A stretch of 64,000 nucleotides of DNA from Achromobacter anxifer (GCF_903652925.1 NZ_CAHLAR010000009.1:186001-250000), one strand, 5' to 3'; positions 54,117 to 62,572 are shown, counted from the first letter of the stretch. Made by a program: numbers and translations. Notes: a model not told the origin generated them from the letters alone.

Positions 54117-54797
54117 ATGATCGACAAGTTCTACGACACGCCCGAGGCGGCCGTCTCGGACATCCACGATGGCGCCACCGTGCTTATCAGCGGCTTCGGC
54201 GGAGCCGGCATGCCCACCGAGCTGATCCACGCGCTGATCGCGCAGGGCGCGCGCGATCTCACCGTGGTCAGCAACAACGCCGGCAACCACGAGACCGGCC
54301 TGGCCGCGCTGATCAAGGCCGGACGCGTGCGCAAGGTGATCTGCTCGTTTCCCAAGGCCTCGCATTCCTGGGTCTTCGACGAGCTCTACCGCCAGGGCAG
54401 GATCGAGCTGGAATGCGTGCCGCAGGGCACCATCGCCGAACGCCTGCGCGCGGCCGGCGCCGGCTTGGGCGGGTTCTACACGCCCACGGCCTACGGCACC
54501 GAACTCGCGCGCGGCAAGGAGACCCGCATGATCGATGGCCGCGGCCACGTCTTCGAGCATCCCTTGCATGGCGACTTCGCGCTGGTGAAGGCGGACCAGG
54601 CCGACCGCTGGGGCAACCTCACCTACAACAAGAGCGCGCGCAACTTCGGGCCCATCATGTGCATGGCGGCGAAAACCGCCATCGTGCAGGTGCGCGCCAA
54701 GGTCGCGTTGGGCGAGCTGTCGCCCGAGTCGGTGGTGACGCCAGGCATCTTCGTCAAGCGCGTCACCCAGGTCGCCAACGCGGCCTTCTCCAGCTAG
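54117..54797 (+). CDS. 3-oxoacid CoA-transferase subunit A
   Basis: A 226-residue class I CoA-transferase alpha subunit. GATVLISGFGGAGMPTELIHALI is the nucleotide/CoA-binding glycine-rich region, and VSNNAGNHETGLAALIKAGRVRKVICS follows as in PcaI/ScoA. GCGGAGG precedes the ATG by five bases. Transfers CoA from succinyl-CoA to a 3-oxo acid, either 3-oxoadipate or acetoacetate. The IclR regulator at the end of the operon hints at the aromatic (3-oxoadipate) pathway, but this is inference. Confidence 0.9.
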   Translation: MIDKFYDTPEAAVSDIHDGATVLISGFGGAGMPTELIHALIAQGARDLTVVSNNAGNHETGLAALIKAGRVRKVICSFPKASHSWVFDELYRQGRIELECVPQGTIAERLRAAGAGLGGFYTPTAYGTELARGKETRMIDGRGHVFEHPLHGDFALVKADQADRWGNLTYNKSARNFGPIMCMAAKTAIVQVRAKVALGELSPESVVTPGIFVKRVTQVANAAFSS

Positions 54798-54824
54798 CGC
54801 CTGTCGAACCCAAAAGGAATCCGC

Positions 54825-55466
54825 ATGTTCCAACCCCTGACCCGCGAGGCCATGGCGCGCCGCCTGGCCCAGGACATTCCCGACGGCAGCTATGTCAATC
54901 TGGGCATCGGCATGCCCGTGCTGGTGGCGGCGCACCTGCCCGCCGGCCGCGAGATCGTGCTGCACAGCGAAAACGGCATTCTGGGCATGGGCCCGCCCCC
55001 CGCCGAGGGCGAGGTCAACCTGGACCTGATCAACGCCGGCAAGCAGCCGGTGACGCTGCTGAAAGGCGGCGCGTACTTCCATCACGCGGATTCATTCGCG
55101 ATGATGCGCGGCGGCCACCTGGACATCTGCGTCATGGGCGGCATGCAGGTCGCCGCCAATGGCGACCTGGCCAACTGGTCCCTGGCCAAGCCGGGCGAAG
55201 CGCCCGCCGTGGGCGGCGCGATGGACCTGGCGGTGGGCGCGCGCAGCGTCTACATCATGATGGAACACAACAGCAAGAACGGCGAACCCAAGATCGTCGA
55301 ACGCTGCTCCTACCCGCTGACAGGCGCCGGCGTGGTGGACCGCATCTACACGGACCTGGCGGTCATCGAAGTCACGCCGGACGGGCTGCTGGTTCGGGAT
55401 ATGATCGACGGCATGACCCTGACAGCACTCCAGGCGCGCACCGGCGCGCCGCTGCGCGCAGCCTGA
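54825..55466 (+). CDS. 3-oxoacid CoA-transferase subunit B
   Basis: A 213-residue beta subunit. The catalytic glutamate lies in the SENG motif (HSENGILGMGPPP), with the preceding GSYVNLGIGMPVLVA. It partners the subunit A gene 27 bp upstream. Its stop codon overlaps the ATG of the IclR gene (TGATG), so the regulator is translated in the same operon. Confidence 0.92.
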   Translation: MFQPLTREAMARRLAQDIPDGSYVNLGIGMPVLVAAHLPAGREIVLHSENGILGMGPPPAEGEVNLDLINAGKQPVTLLKGGAYFHHADSFAMMRGGHLDICVMGGMQVAANGDLANWSLAKPGEAPAVGGAMDLAVGARSVYIMMEHNSKNGEPKIVERCSYPLTGAGVVDRIYTDLAVIEVTPDGLLVRDMIDGMTLTALQARTGAPLRAA

Positions 55467-56293
55467 TGCGGCCCAATCTTCCTCCGCCCGGCTATGCCGC
55501 GCCGCTCGCGGCGGAAGACCATCCCGACCAGCTGCGCGGCGACCCGGACTACATGCTGACGCTGGCGCGCGGCCTGCACGTGATCCGCGCCTTCGGCACG
55601 CGCCGCCACCCGCAGACCGCGGCCGAACTGAGCCGCCGCGCGGGCCTGCCCCGCGCCGTGGTGCAGCGCTGCCTGCACACGCTGATCCTGCTGGGCATCG
55701 CCGAGCAGCACGGCAGGCTGTATGTGCTGACGCCGCGCATCCTGGGCCTGGGCTACGCCTACTTCTCATCCACGCCCTTCGTCTCGCTGGCGCAGCCGGT
55801 GCTGGAAGAGCTCAGCGCCACGATCAACGAAACCTGTGCGCTGGCCATCATGGAAGGCCACGAAATGCTGTATCTGGCGCGTTCCGAGGTCAACCGCCTG
55901 CTGGCCACGTCGATGGGGCTGGGCAGCAGGCTGCCTGCGTACTGCACGTCCATCGGCCGGGTGCTGCTGGCGCAACTGCCGGAACCGGCCCTGGCCCGCT
56001 ACTTCGCCGCGACCGAGCTGCAGCCCTACACGGAATTCACGCTGGTGACCGAAGACAGGCTGCGCGCCGAACTCGCACGCATCCGCGAGCAGGACTACGC
56101 CGTCGTTGACCAGGAACTGGAATTGAACGTGCGCGCCATCTCGGTGCCCGTGCGCTCGGCCAGCGGCAAGGCTTGTGGCGCGGTCAACGTCAGCGTCAAG
56201 GCGGCGCGGGTGCCGCTGAACCGGTTGACGGAGGAATTCCTGCCGCCGTTGCGACAGGCGGTGGAGAGAATCGGGGAATTCCTGGCCGCGTAG
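55466..56293 (+). CDS. IclR family regulator, PcaR/PobR-like
   Basis: A 275-residue regulator with winged helix-turn-helix at about 28-85 (QTAAELSRRAGLPRAVVQRCL) and an effector domain (ETCALAIMEGHEMLYLARSEV, RLPAYCTSIGRVLLAQLP). Sequence style and length match PcaR/PcaU/PobR regulators of protocatechuate and 4-hydroxybenzoate catabolism. It is co-translated with the CoA-transferase genes, so autoregulation of this operon is likely. The effector may be 3-oxoadipate or a related acid. Confidence 0.88.
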   Translation: MRPNLPPPGYAAPLAAEDHPDQLRGDPDYMLTLARGLHVIRAFGTRRHPQTAAELSRRAGLPRAVVQRCLHTLILLGIAEQHGRLYVLTPRILGLGYAYFSSTPFVSLAQPVLEELSATINETCALAIMEGHEMLYLARSEVNRLLATSMGLGSRLPAYCTSIGRVLLAQLPEPALARYFAATELQPYTEFTLVTEDRLRAELARIREQDYAVVDQELELNVRAISVPVRSASGKACGAVNVSVKAARVPLNRLTEEFLPPLRQAVERIGEFLAA

Positions 56294-56297
56294 GCTG

Positions 56298-56464
56298 GGC
56301 GAAGCGCGAGAGTTCTTGAGTAAGAACGCTGACCTCAAGCGCGCGTAACCCATGCTGCCGTGAGCAAGTAACGCCTGCGGCGGCCGGAAAACAGTCTATT
56401 GCGACAGCATGGGTTGCGCGCGTTCCACGTTGGAGTTCTTGCTTAAGAACCCTTGCGCTTCACC
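56298..56464. repeat. Large imperfect palindrome between convergent genes
   Basis: Left arm 56298-56360 and right arm 56402-56464 align as inverted copies over about 63 bp without gaps. Conserved blocks are GAAGCGC, GTTCTT-AG-AAGAAC and CGCGCG-AACCCATGCTG. Each arm contains its own small palindrome (GTTCTTGAGTAAGAAC / GTTCTTGCTTAAGAAC). It fills the space between the IclR stop and the sua5 stop. Confidence 0.8.
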
Positions 56465-56468
56465 CCTC

Positions 56469-57521
56469 CTACAGATCCGTCGTATCCAGCGTGAAAGCCG
56501 CGGCGGCGCGGCCGATGCGGTCGTTGACGGCGTGCCAGTCGTCGGTGGCGGGCGGCGCCTGCACGATGATGCGCGCGTAGCCCTGCTTGTCCAGGTCGCG
56601 CAGCAGGCCGTAGAGCGCCTGGGCATAACGCGCCGGATCGGCGGGCACGGCCTGCCATTGCACCCGGGCGTCCAGCGCGGCAGGACGATCGCCGTAGGCG
56701 ACCACCACCACCTTGCCTTCAGGCAGACCCTGGCCTTGCGTCACGGCCTGCAGGCGCGCGTCGGAAGCCAGCTCCAGCGCCGTGCGCGGCGCGTAGTGCG
56801 CCTTCAGCGTGCCCGAGGCGCGCGGCGCGGCCGCATCGGGCGCGAAGACCTGCACGCCCAGCACGGCTTCGATCTGCGCGGCGCTGATGTGGCCGGGACG
56901 CAGCAGCACGGGGCCGGCGCCGCGGTCCAGGCGCGACAGGTCCAGGATGGTGGACTCGATGCCCACTTCCGAAGCGCCGCCTTCCAGCACCGGCATGCCG
57001 GCCGCGACTTCCTCGGGGAATTCGCTGCGCACATGCTCGGCGCGCGTCGGCGACACCTGGCCGAACTTGTTGGCCGACGGCGCCGCGACCCCGCCCTGCC
57101 CGTTGGGCTTGCCCGCGGCAAAGGCCGCCAGCAGCGCCTGGGCCACGGGATGCGAGGGGCAGCGGATGCCGATGCTGTCCTGGCCGCCGCTCACCGTATC
57201 CGCGATGTGCGGCGCGCGCTTGAGGATCAGCGTGAGCGGACCGGGCCAGAAGGCGTCGATCAGCAGGCGTGCCTCGGCCGGCACTTCCGCCGCCCAGTAC
57301 GACAGGTCGCCTTGCGGCGCGATGTGCACGATGACGGGATGGTTGGACGGCCGGCCCTTGGCCGCGTAGATCTTGGCCACGGCTTGCGGGTTTTCCGCGT
57401 CCGCGCCCAGGCCATAGACGGTCTCGGTGGGGAACGCGGCCAGCTCGCCGTCCAGCATGCGTTGCGCGGCGTAGGCGATCTCCGCGGCGCTGGCGGAGCC
57501 TGACGGGGGCAAGGAGGTCAT
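56469..57521 (-). CDS. L-threonylcarbamoyladenylate synthase (Sua5/YrdC/YwlC type)
   Basis: A 350-residue long-form Sua5 protein that makes threonylcarbamoyl-AMP for the t6A37 tRNA modification. The N-terminal YrdC domain contains ELAAFPTETVYGLGADAENPQAVAKIYAAKGRPSNHP, with the KxR-S/T-x-N ligand-binding pattern, and GGASEVGIESTILDL. A C-terminal Sua5 domain follows (HYAPRTALEL). It lies 15 bp downstream of purK, so it probably shares a transcript with purE and purK. Confidence 0.94.
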   Translation of the reverse strand: MTSLPPSGSASAAEIAYAAQRMLDGELAAFPTETVYGLGADAENPQAVAKIYAAKGRPSNHPVIVHIAPQGDLSYWAAEVPAEARLLIDAFWPGPLTLILKRAPHIADTVSGGQDSIGIRCPSHPVAQALLAAFAAGKPNGQGGVAAPSANKFGQVSPTRAEHVRSEFPEEVAAGMPVLEGGASEVGIESTILDLSRLDRGAGPVLLRPGHISAAQIEAVLGVQVFAPDAAAPRASGTLKAHYAPRTALELASDARLQAVTQGQGLPEGKVVVVAYGDRPAALDARVQWQAVPADPARYAQALYGLLRDLDKQGYARIIVQAPPATDDWHAVNDRIGRAAAAFTLDTTDL

Positions 57522-57536
57522 GGACGTCGTCGCGCT

Positions 57537-58727
57537 TTACTCGGGAGCCTGCATGCCCAGCGCCGCCGCCACGCGGGCGGCGTCGTCGCGGGCCTGCTGC
57601 AAGGTCGGCGCCACGATCGTGATGTGGCCCATCTTGCGGCCGCGGCGCGCTTCGCGCTTGCCGTACAGGTGCAGCTTGGCGGTGGGCACCTTCAGCGCGG
57701 CGGCCCAGTCGGGCTCGCGCTGCGCCGTGGCGGTGGCCGACGGATACCAGATGTCGCCCAGGATGTTCAGCATGACGGCAGGCGCCAGCAGGTCGGAGCC
57801 GCCCAGCGGCAGGCCGGCCATGGCGCGCGCCTGCTGCTCGAACTGGCTCGTCAGGCAGGCGTCCATGGTGTAGTGGCCGCTGTTGTGCGGACGCGGCGCG
57901 ATCTCGTTGACGATCAGGCTGCCGTCCTTGAGCACAAAGAACTCCACGCACAGCACGCCGTGGTAACCCAGGCCTTGCGCGATGGCCTGCGCGGCCTGCG
58001 TCGCGCAGGCCTGCCTTTCGGCATGGGCTGCGTCCTGCTGCACCGGCGCCGCCGTCGACACCGCCAGGATGCCGTCGCGGTGCACGTTGCGCGCCACCGG
58101 AAACACCACGCTCGCGCCGTCGAAGCCGCGCGCCAGAACCACGGAGATTTCGTAGTCCAGCGGCATCAGCGCTTCCAGCACGCACGCCACGCCGCCGAAC
58201 TCGGCGAAGGCGGCCAGCGCTTCCTCGCGCGTATTGATGCGGGCCTGGCCCTTGCCGTCGTAACCCAGGCGGGCGACTTTCAGAATGCCGGGGAACAGAG
58301 CCTGCGACGCGGCGCGCAAATCGGCCTCGCTGCGGATGGCGGCGTGCGGCGCAACAGCAATGCCCTGCGAGGCGATGAAGGTCTTTTCGGCGATGCGGTC
58401 CTGCACGATGGCCACAGCGTCGGCCGCCGGGCTGACGCGGCAGCGCGTGGCCAGCGTGCGCAGGCTGTCGGCGGGCACGTTCTCGAATTCGGTGGTGACG
58501 GCCTGACAGGTCTGCGCCAGGCGCGCAAGGCCGTCCTCGTCGTCATAAGCCGCCTGGATGTGCAGGTCAGCCACCATGCCCGCCGGACATTCGGCAGCCG
58601 GGTCCAGCACCGCGACCTTGTAGCCCAGGCTCTGCGCCGCATGGCAGAACATGCGGCCCAATTGGCCGCCACCCAGCAAACCCAGCCAGCCGCCGGGAGC
58701 AATCATGAAAGCAGTCGATTGAGTCAT
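57537..58727 (-). CDS. purK: N5-carboxyaminoimidazole ribonucleotide synthase PurK
   Basis: A 396-residue ATP-grasp enzyme that carboxylates aminoimidazole ribonucleotide using ATP and bicarbonate. GGWLGLLGGGQLGRMFCHAAQSLGYKV is the N-terminal nucleotide-like fold, and FFVLKDGSLIVNEIAPRPHNSGHYT carries the Mg-binding Glu/Asn of ATP-grasp enzymes. The ATG is five bases after the purE stop. Second gene of purE-purK-sua5. Confidence 0.95.
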   Translation of the reverse strand: MTQSTAFMIAPGGWLGLLGGGQLGRMFCHAAQSLGYKVAVLDPAAECPAGMVADLHIQAAYDDEDGLARLAQTCQAVTTEFENVPADSLRTLATRCRVSPAADAVAIVQDRIAEKTFIASQGIAVAPHAAIRSEADLRAASQALFPGILKVARLGYDGKGQARINTREEALAAFAEFGGVACVLEALMPLDYEISVVLARGFDGASVVFPVARNVHRDGILAVSTAAPVQQDAAHAERQACATQAAQAIAQGLGYHGVLCVEFFVLKDGSLIVNEIAPRPHNSGHYTMDACLTSQFEQQARAMAGLPLGGSDLLAPAVMLNILGDIWYPSATATAQREPDWAAALKVPTAKLHLYGKREARRGRKMGHITIVAPTLQQARDDAARVAAALGMQAPE

Positions 58728-58732
58728 TCTGA

Positions 58733-59254
58733 TCAAGCCTCGGGCGGAACCTTCATGTCGCGCGCGCCTTGCGTCTGGCGCGCGCGGAACGCCACCAGCT
58801 TCTTGTGCAGGCCGGCATCCGTGCCCGCCAGGGTGGCGATCACATGCAGCGCCGCATTGGCGGCGCCGGCCTCGCCGATCGCGAAGGTGGCCACCGGCAC
58901 GCCCTTGGGCATCTGCACGATGGACAGCAGCGAATCCTCGCCGCGCAGGTACTTGGACGGCACCGGCACGCCGAACACCGGCACTTCGGTCAGCGCGGCC
59001 ATCATGCCCGGCAGGTGCGCCGCGCCGCCGGCGCCGGCGATGATGCCGCGCAGGCCGCGCGCATGCGCTTCGGCGCCGTACTCGGCCATGTCCTGCGGCA
59101 TGCGGTGGGCGGAGATCACGCGCGCCTCGTAGGCAACGCCGAAGTCCTCCAGTATGGTGACTGCGTGCTTCATGACCTCCCAATCGCTGGAAGAACCCAT
59201 AATCACGCCCACCACGGGGGTGGCCACTGCCGCTGCGGAAGTCTTGGCTGTCAT
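58733..59254 (-). CDS. purE: N5-carboxyaminoimidazole ribonucleotide mutase PurE
   Basis: A 173-residue class I Pur[21 protein letters not shown] is the substrate-binding loop, and [16 protein letters not shown] contains the catalytic His, with [13 protein letters not shown] after it. It performs the second step of AIR carboxylation after PurK. First gene of the operon with purK and sua5. Confidence 0.96.
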   Translation of the reverse strand: MTAKTSAAAVATPVVGVIMGSSSDWEVMKHAVTILEDFGVAYEARVISAHRMPQDMAEYGAEAHARGLRGIIAGAGGAAHLPGMMAALTEVPVFGVPVPSKYLRGEDSLLSIVQMPKGVPVATFAIGEAGAANAALHVIATLAGTDAGLHKKLVAFRARQTQGARDMKVPPEA

Positions 59255-59360
59255 AACCGGTGTCTAAGAGTTGAGACCGCGGCGCGCCGCCGCGGAAAGA
59301 GGCTAAGGACTGCGGCCAAATGCCGCGAAACCCGGTATTTTACCCGGCGCCGCCGCGCTG

Positions 59361-59933
59361 CTATCTGGCGGCGGCGGAATCCAGCCATTGATAGCTAGTG
59401 GGGTTGTCCGGGCAAGGCCCGAAACCGCACTCCAGCGTGGTGCTGCCGACGTTGGCCAGGGCCGTCAGGAAAAACAGGGCCATGACCAGCACGCCCAGCA
59501 CCGACAGGGGCTTGCGCAGCATGTTGTCGCCCCACTTGCGGTCGACGGCCAGCATCACGGCGCAGAACACGATGATGGCGCTGAAGGCCACGAACGCCCA
59601 GGTGTAGAAATGCAGGCCCAGCAGCGGCGAACCATAGCCCGGATCGCCTGGCGCGATGTGCAGCAGCACCTGGCGGCCCGAGGCCAGCATGCCGCCCAAC
59701 GCGGCCGCGATGCTCATCGCGTAGTGCATGGGCGAAGGCCCCAGGCGCATGTTCAGCAGGAAGCCCACGCCCGCCAGCAATAGCGCCACGCGCTGCAAGA
59801 GGCACAGCGGGCAAGGCAATTCGTCATAGGCGATCTGCCAGAAGAACGCCATGGCCAGGGCGCCGCTGACGCCCAGCAGCGCCAGGCCGTTCAGGATGCG
59901 CGAGCCGCGCGCGGGATTGCGGGAGAAGATCAT
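59361..59933 (-). CDS. dsbB: DsbB-like disulfide oxidoreductase, five-helix variant
   Basis: A 190-residue membrane protein. The quinone-linked CPLC pair (C41, C44) follows helix 1, and LQRVALLLAGVGFLL is the conserved helix 2 start. Hydrophobic segments lie near 15-33, 44-61, 69-93, 104-130 and 140-162: five, not the usual four. The second periplasmic loop (about 93-108) has no Cys. A Cys pair (CGFGPC, C169 and C174) instead lies in the C-terminal tail, which a fifth helix would put in the periplasm. It should reoxidise a DsbA-like partner. A DUF5993 micro-protein gene sits 10 bp upstream. Confidence 0.88.
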   Translation of the reverse strand: MIFSRNPARGSRILNGLALLGVSGALAMAFFWQIAYDELPCPLCLLQRVALLLAGVGFLLNMRLGPSPMHYAMSIAAALGGMLASGRQVLLHIAPGDPGYGSPLLGLHFYTWAFVAFSAIIVFCAVMLAVDRKWGDNMLRKPLSVLGVLVMALFFLTALANVGSTTLECGFGPCPDNPTSYQWLDSAAAR

Positions 59934-59943
59934 CGCCGCGCCC

Positions 59944-60102
59944 TCAGAACGACAAGGCCAGCGGACTGGTCATGTGGTACTGGCACCAGGCGGCGAAGAG
60001 CGCCAGCGTCAGCAGCCAGAACGTCACGCAGGGGCGGCGCCTGCCCAGCATGCCGAACCACACCGCGATCAGGCCAGTCAGGAAAGGCAACATCATTACC
60101 AT
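59944..60102 (-). CDS. DUF5993 family small membrane protein
   Basis: A 52-residue protein with two hydrophobic stretches (VMMLPFLTGLIAVWFGML and VTFWLLTLALFAAWCQYHM), ending MTSPLALSF. It matches the DUF5993 pattern as I know it. The ATG has GGAG eight bases upstream; a longer reading frame continues only 12 codons. It ends 10 bp before dsbB on the same strand, so the two are probably one operon and may be partners in the membrane. Function unknown. Confidence 0.78.
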   Translation of the reverse strand: MVMMLPFLTGLIAVWFGMLGRRRPCVTFWLLTLALFAAWCQYHMTSPLALSF

Positions 60103-60245
60103 GCTGGGAGCTCCTTTCTGGGGTACGTCCCCATGCAAGCAGCCGGGAATTATAACGTCACAATTCGCAATAAATCCTATCGAAAGCCCTGATAACTCTT
60201 GTAGGGCAAGCGCTTTCAGGACGAAAAAATTCGCTCCATATGAAA

Positions 60246-60287
60246 CGCCCCCCGGAAGTTGGATTTACGTCCAACTTCCGGGGGGCG
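60246..60287. repeat. 18-bp perfect hairpin at the edge of the tandem repeat
   Basis: CGCCCCCCGGAAGTTGGA (60246-60263), loop TTTACG, and TCCAACTTCCGGGGGGCG (60270-60287). No mismatch in 18 bp. Its last three bases enter the first 284-bp repeat unit. No U tract follows on either strand. Confidence 0.85.
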
Positions 60288-60852
60288 GAGCGGCAGGGCT
60301 TGGAGCTTGCGGATGTCGGGGTTCTTGAGCCGCCGAGGCTGCCCTGCGCCATTCCGATGCTCGCCCCGGTGGGGCTGTGCTTCGGATGACTCCGGGGTCC
60401 TCGGCTGGCAGTCGCCTAACGCGTTGGTTTCGGACCACCTTCATGGGCAGATACCGTGAGCCGGTGGCCGGACGGAGGGATCCGAAGCGCAGCCCCACCG
60501 GGGCGAGCATCGGAATCCCGCAGTCCGGACGCCGGCGACTCAAGAACCCTGCCTCCCAAAACCGAAGTGCGGAGCGGCAAGGCTTCGAGCTTGCGGACGT
60601 CGGGGTTCTTTAGCCGCCGAGGCTGCCCTGCGTCATTCCGATGCTCGCCCCGGTGGGGCTGTGCTTCGGATGACTCCGGGGTCCTCGGCTAACAGTCGCC
60701 TAATGCGTTGGTTTCAGACCACCTTCATGGGCAGATGCCGTAAGCCGGTGGCCGGACGGAGGGATCCGAAGCGCAGCCCCACCGGGGCGAGCATCGGAAT
60801 CCCGCAGTCCGGACGCCGGCGACTCAAGAACCCTGCCTCCCAAAACCGAAGT
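60285..60852. repeat. Two tandem 284-bp units, each a long palindrome
   Basis: Unit 1 (60285-60568) and unit 2 (60569-60852) are direct repeats differing at about 11 positions by my reading, with no length change. Each contains 37-bp inverted arms with one mismatch (60351-60387 with 60480-60516; 60635-60671 with 60764-60800). Weaker pairing extends outward over GGGTTCTTGAG/CTCAAGAACCC. Short open frames inside show no family resemblance and are repeated between units. Confidence 0.88.
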
Positions 60853-60854
60853 GC

Positions 60855-60879
60855 GGTCCGGATTTTCCTCATCCGGACG
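60855..60879. terminator. Hairpin downstream of purC
   Basis: GTCCGGAT-TTTCCTCATCC-type stem: GTCCGGAT pairs with ATCCGGAC over 8 bp. It lies 39 bp past the purC stop in its direction of transcription, just outside repeat unit 2. No U tract, so termination is uncertain. Confidence 0.4.
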
Positions 60880-60917
60880 TCCTGGGAGCAGAGCGGGTTT
60901 TTCTTGGCAGGAAGCGT

Positions 60918-61799
60918 TCAGGCGACCAGACGATCCAGGGCTTCGCGGTACTTGGCGGCCGTCTTTTCCAGCACGTCCTGGGGCAGGCGCGGCGCGGGCG
61001 GGGTCTTGTCCCAGGTCTGGGTTTCCAGCCAGTCGCGCACGAATTGCTTGTCGAACGACGGCGGGCTGATGCCCACGCGGTAGCCGTCGGCCGGCCAGAA
61101 GCGCGAGGAATCGGGTGTCAGCACTTCGTCCATCAGGTACAGGGTGCCGTCGTCGTCCAGTCCGAATTCGAACTTGGTATCGGCGATGATGATGCCCTTG
61201 GTGGCCGCGAACTTGGCTGCCTCGGCATAGAGCTTGAGCGTCACGTCGCGGATGCGCTCGGCCATTTCCTGGCCGACTTCCTTGACCACGTGGGCGAAGT
61301 CCACGTTCTCGTCGTGCATGCCGAATTCGGCCTTGGCGGCGGGCGTGAAGATCGGTTCGGGCAGCTGGCTGGCCTGTTGCAGGCCGGCGGGCAGCTTGAT
61401 GCCGCAGACGGCGCCGGTGGCCTGGTAGTCCTTCCAGCCCGAGCCTATCAGGTAGCCGCGGGCGACCGCTTCCACCAGGATGGGCTTCAAACGCTTGACC
61501 ACCACGGCGCGGCCGCGCACCTGGTCGACTTCGTCCGGAGCGACCACGTCCTCGGGCTTGATGCCGGTGGAGTGGTTCGGCAGGATGTGGGCCAACTTCT
61601 GCAGCCAGAACTCGGTCAGTTCGGTCAGCACCTGACCCTTGCCGGGAATCGGGTCGTCGAGAATCACGTCGAAGGCGGAAATGCGATCCGAAGCGACGAT
61701 CAGCAACTTGTCGTCGCCCACGGCGTACATATCGCGCACCTTACCGCGGCCCAGCAGCGGCAAGGACTTGATGCTGGATTGATGCAAAGCAGAAGTCAC
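60918..61799 (-). CDS. purC: Phosphoribosylaminoimidazole-succinocarboxamide synthase PurC
   Basis: A 293-residue SAICAR synthetase that joins aspartate to CAIR in purine synthesis, the step after PurK/Pur[32 protein letters not shown] is the N-terminal nucleotide-binding segment, and [34 protein letters not shown] the C-terminal signature. It uses a GTG start (MTSALHQSS). Separated from purE by dsbB and the repeat region. Confidence 0.96.
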   Translation of the reverse strand: MTSALHQSSIKSLPLLGRGKVRDMYAVGDDKLLIVASDRISAFDVILDDPIPGKGQVLTELTEFWLQKLAHILPNHSTGIKPEDVVAPDEVDQVRGRAVVVKRLKPILVEAVARGYLIGSGWKDYQATGAVCGIKLPAGLQQASQLPEPIFTPAAKAEFGMHDENVDFAHVVKEVGQEMAERIRDVTLKLYAEAAKFAATKGIIIADTKFEFGLDDDGTLYLMDEVLTPDSSRFWPADGYRVGISPPSFDKQFVRDWLETQTWDKTPPAPRLPQDVLEKTAAKYREALDRLVA

Positions 61800-62066
61800 G
61801 GGAATGGCCTATGGCAATAATGAAGATTCCCGCCACGGGCAGGCGCCAGGGCGGGAAGCAGAACGGAATCCGGGAACCGCGGGCAGGGCCGGCGCGGCGC
61901 GCGGGTCCTGCAAAGCGCATAGGTTACTGCAAATGGGCCGGTTTTGCCGGAGCCGCCCTCCCCTCGACGCCGCCCGGCGGCCGGGTTAGGCTCTGGTCTC
62001 CAACATGATGCGCGCCGACCGCCGCTGGCGTCACGGCGCTGCCCCTACGCCCGGAGACAGAGTCGT

Positions 62067-62522
62067 ATGCAGGATGCTTCCCTCAAACGCAGCGCCCACG
62101 CCGACGCGCAGGTGCACCTGACCGGCGGTTGCCAGTGCGGCGCCGTGCGCTATGCCATCACCGATGAACCGATCATGGCGGCAACCTGTCATTGCCGGGA
62201 CTGCCAGTATTCCAGCGGCGGCGCCCCGGCCCATGCGCTGATCTTCCCCACCGGCTCCATCACGCTCTTGCGCGGCAGTCCCAAGGAGCACCGCTACCGC
62301 GGCGACTCCGGCCATACCGTCATGCGCAGTTTCTGTGCCGACTGCGGCACGCCGCTGTTCGGCAATTCGGCGGGCATGGGCTATGACATCGTGCGGGCCG
62401 GCTCGCTCGACGACCCCGAGGCCTTCCACGCCCGCGCCAGCCTCTGGACCGAGTCGGCGCCGTCCTGGCACCACGTGGACCGGACCGTGCCGCACTTCCC
62501 CCGCAACTCGCCCGCGTCCTAG
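62067..62522 (+). CDS. GFA family (glutathione-dependent formaldehyde-activating-like) protein
   Basis: A 151-residue zinc-binding protein of the GFA/CENP-V fold. Cysteines occur as GGCQCGAVRY, CHCRDCQYSSG and FCADCGTPLF, the complete zinc-ligand pattern. The ATG has GGAGA nine bases upstream; a longer frame upstream is unlikely. Most members have no proven function despite the family name. Convergent with fba through a shared terminator. Confidence 0.9.
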   Translation: MQDASLKRSAHADAQVHLTGGCQCGAVRYAITDEPIMAATCHCRDCQYSSGGAPAHALIFPTGSITLLRGSPKEHRYRGDSGHTVMRSFCADCGTPLFGNSAGMGYDIVRAGSLDDPEAFHARASLWTESAPSWHHVDRTVPHFPRNSPAS

Positions 62523-62536
62523 CCGCGACGCAGCCG

Positions 62537-62572
62537 AAAAAAAAGCGGTCCGCATGCGCGGACCGCTTTTTC
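62537..62572. terminator. Bidirectional rho-independent terminator
   Basis: GCGGTCCGC-ATGC-GCGGACCGC flanked by eight As on the left and five Ts on the right. It can end both the GFA gene (rightward) and fba (leftward). Confidence 0.92.

Noticed and set aside
54062-56293. Single 743-codon frame running through the CoA-transferase genes into the IclR gene
   Set aside because: Only its last 275 codons are real (IclR). The rest is an out-of-frame reading of both CoA-transferase subunits.
60285-60852. Possible CRISPR array
   Set aside because: Only two long units with no spacers between them and no cas genes; the structure is a tandem palindromic repeat.
60377-61083. Short repeated open frames inside the 284-bp units
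   Set aside because: They exist because the DNA is repeated, lack ribosome-binding sites and have no family resemblance.
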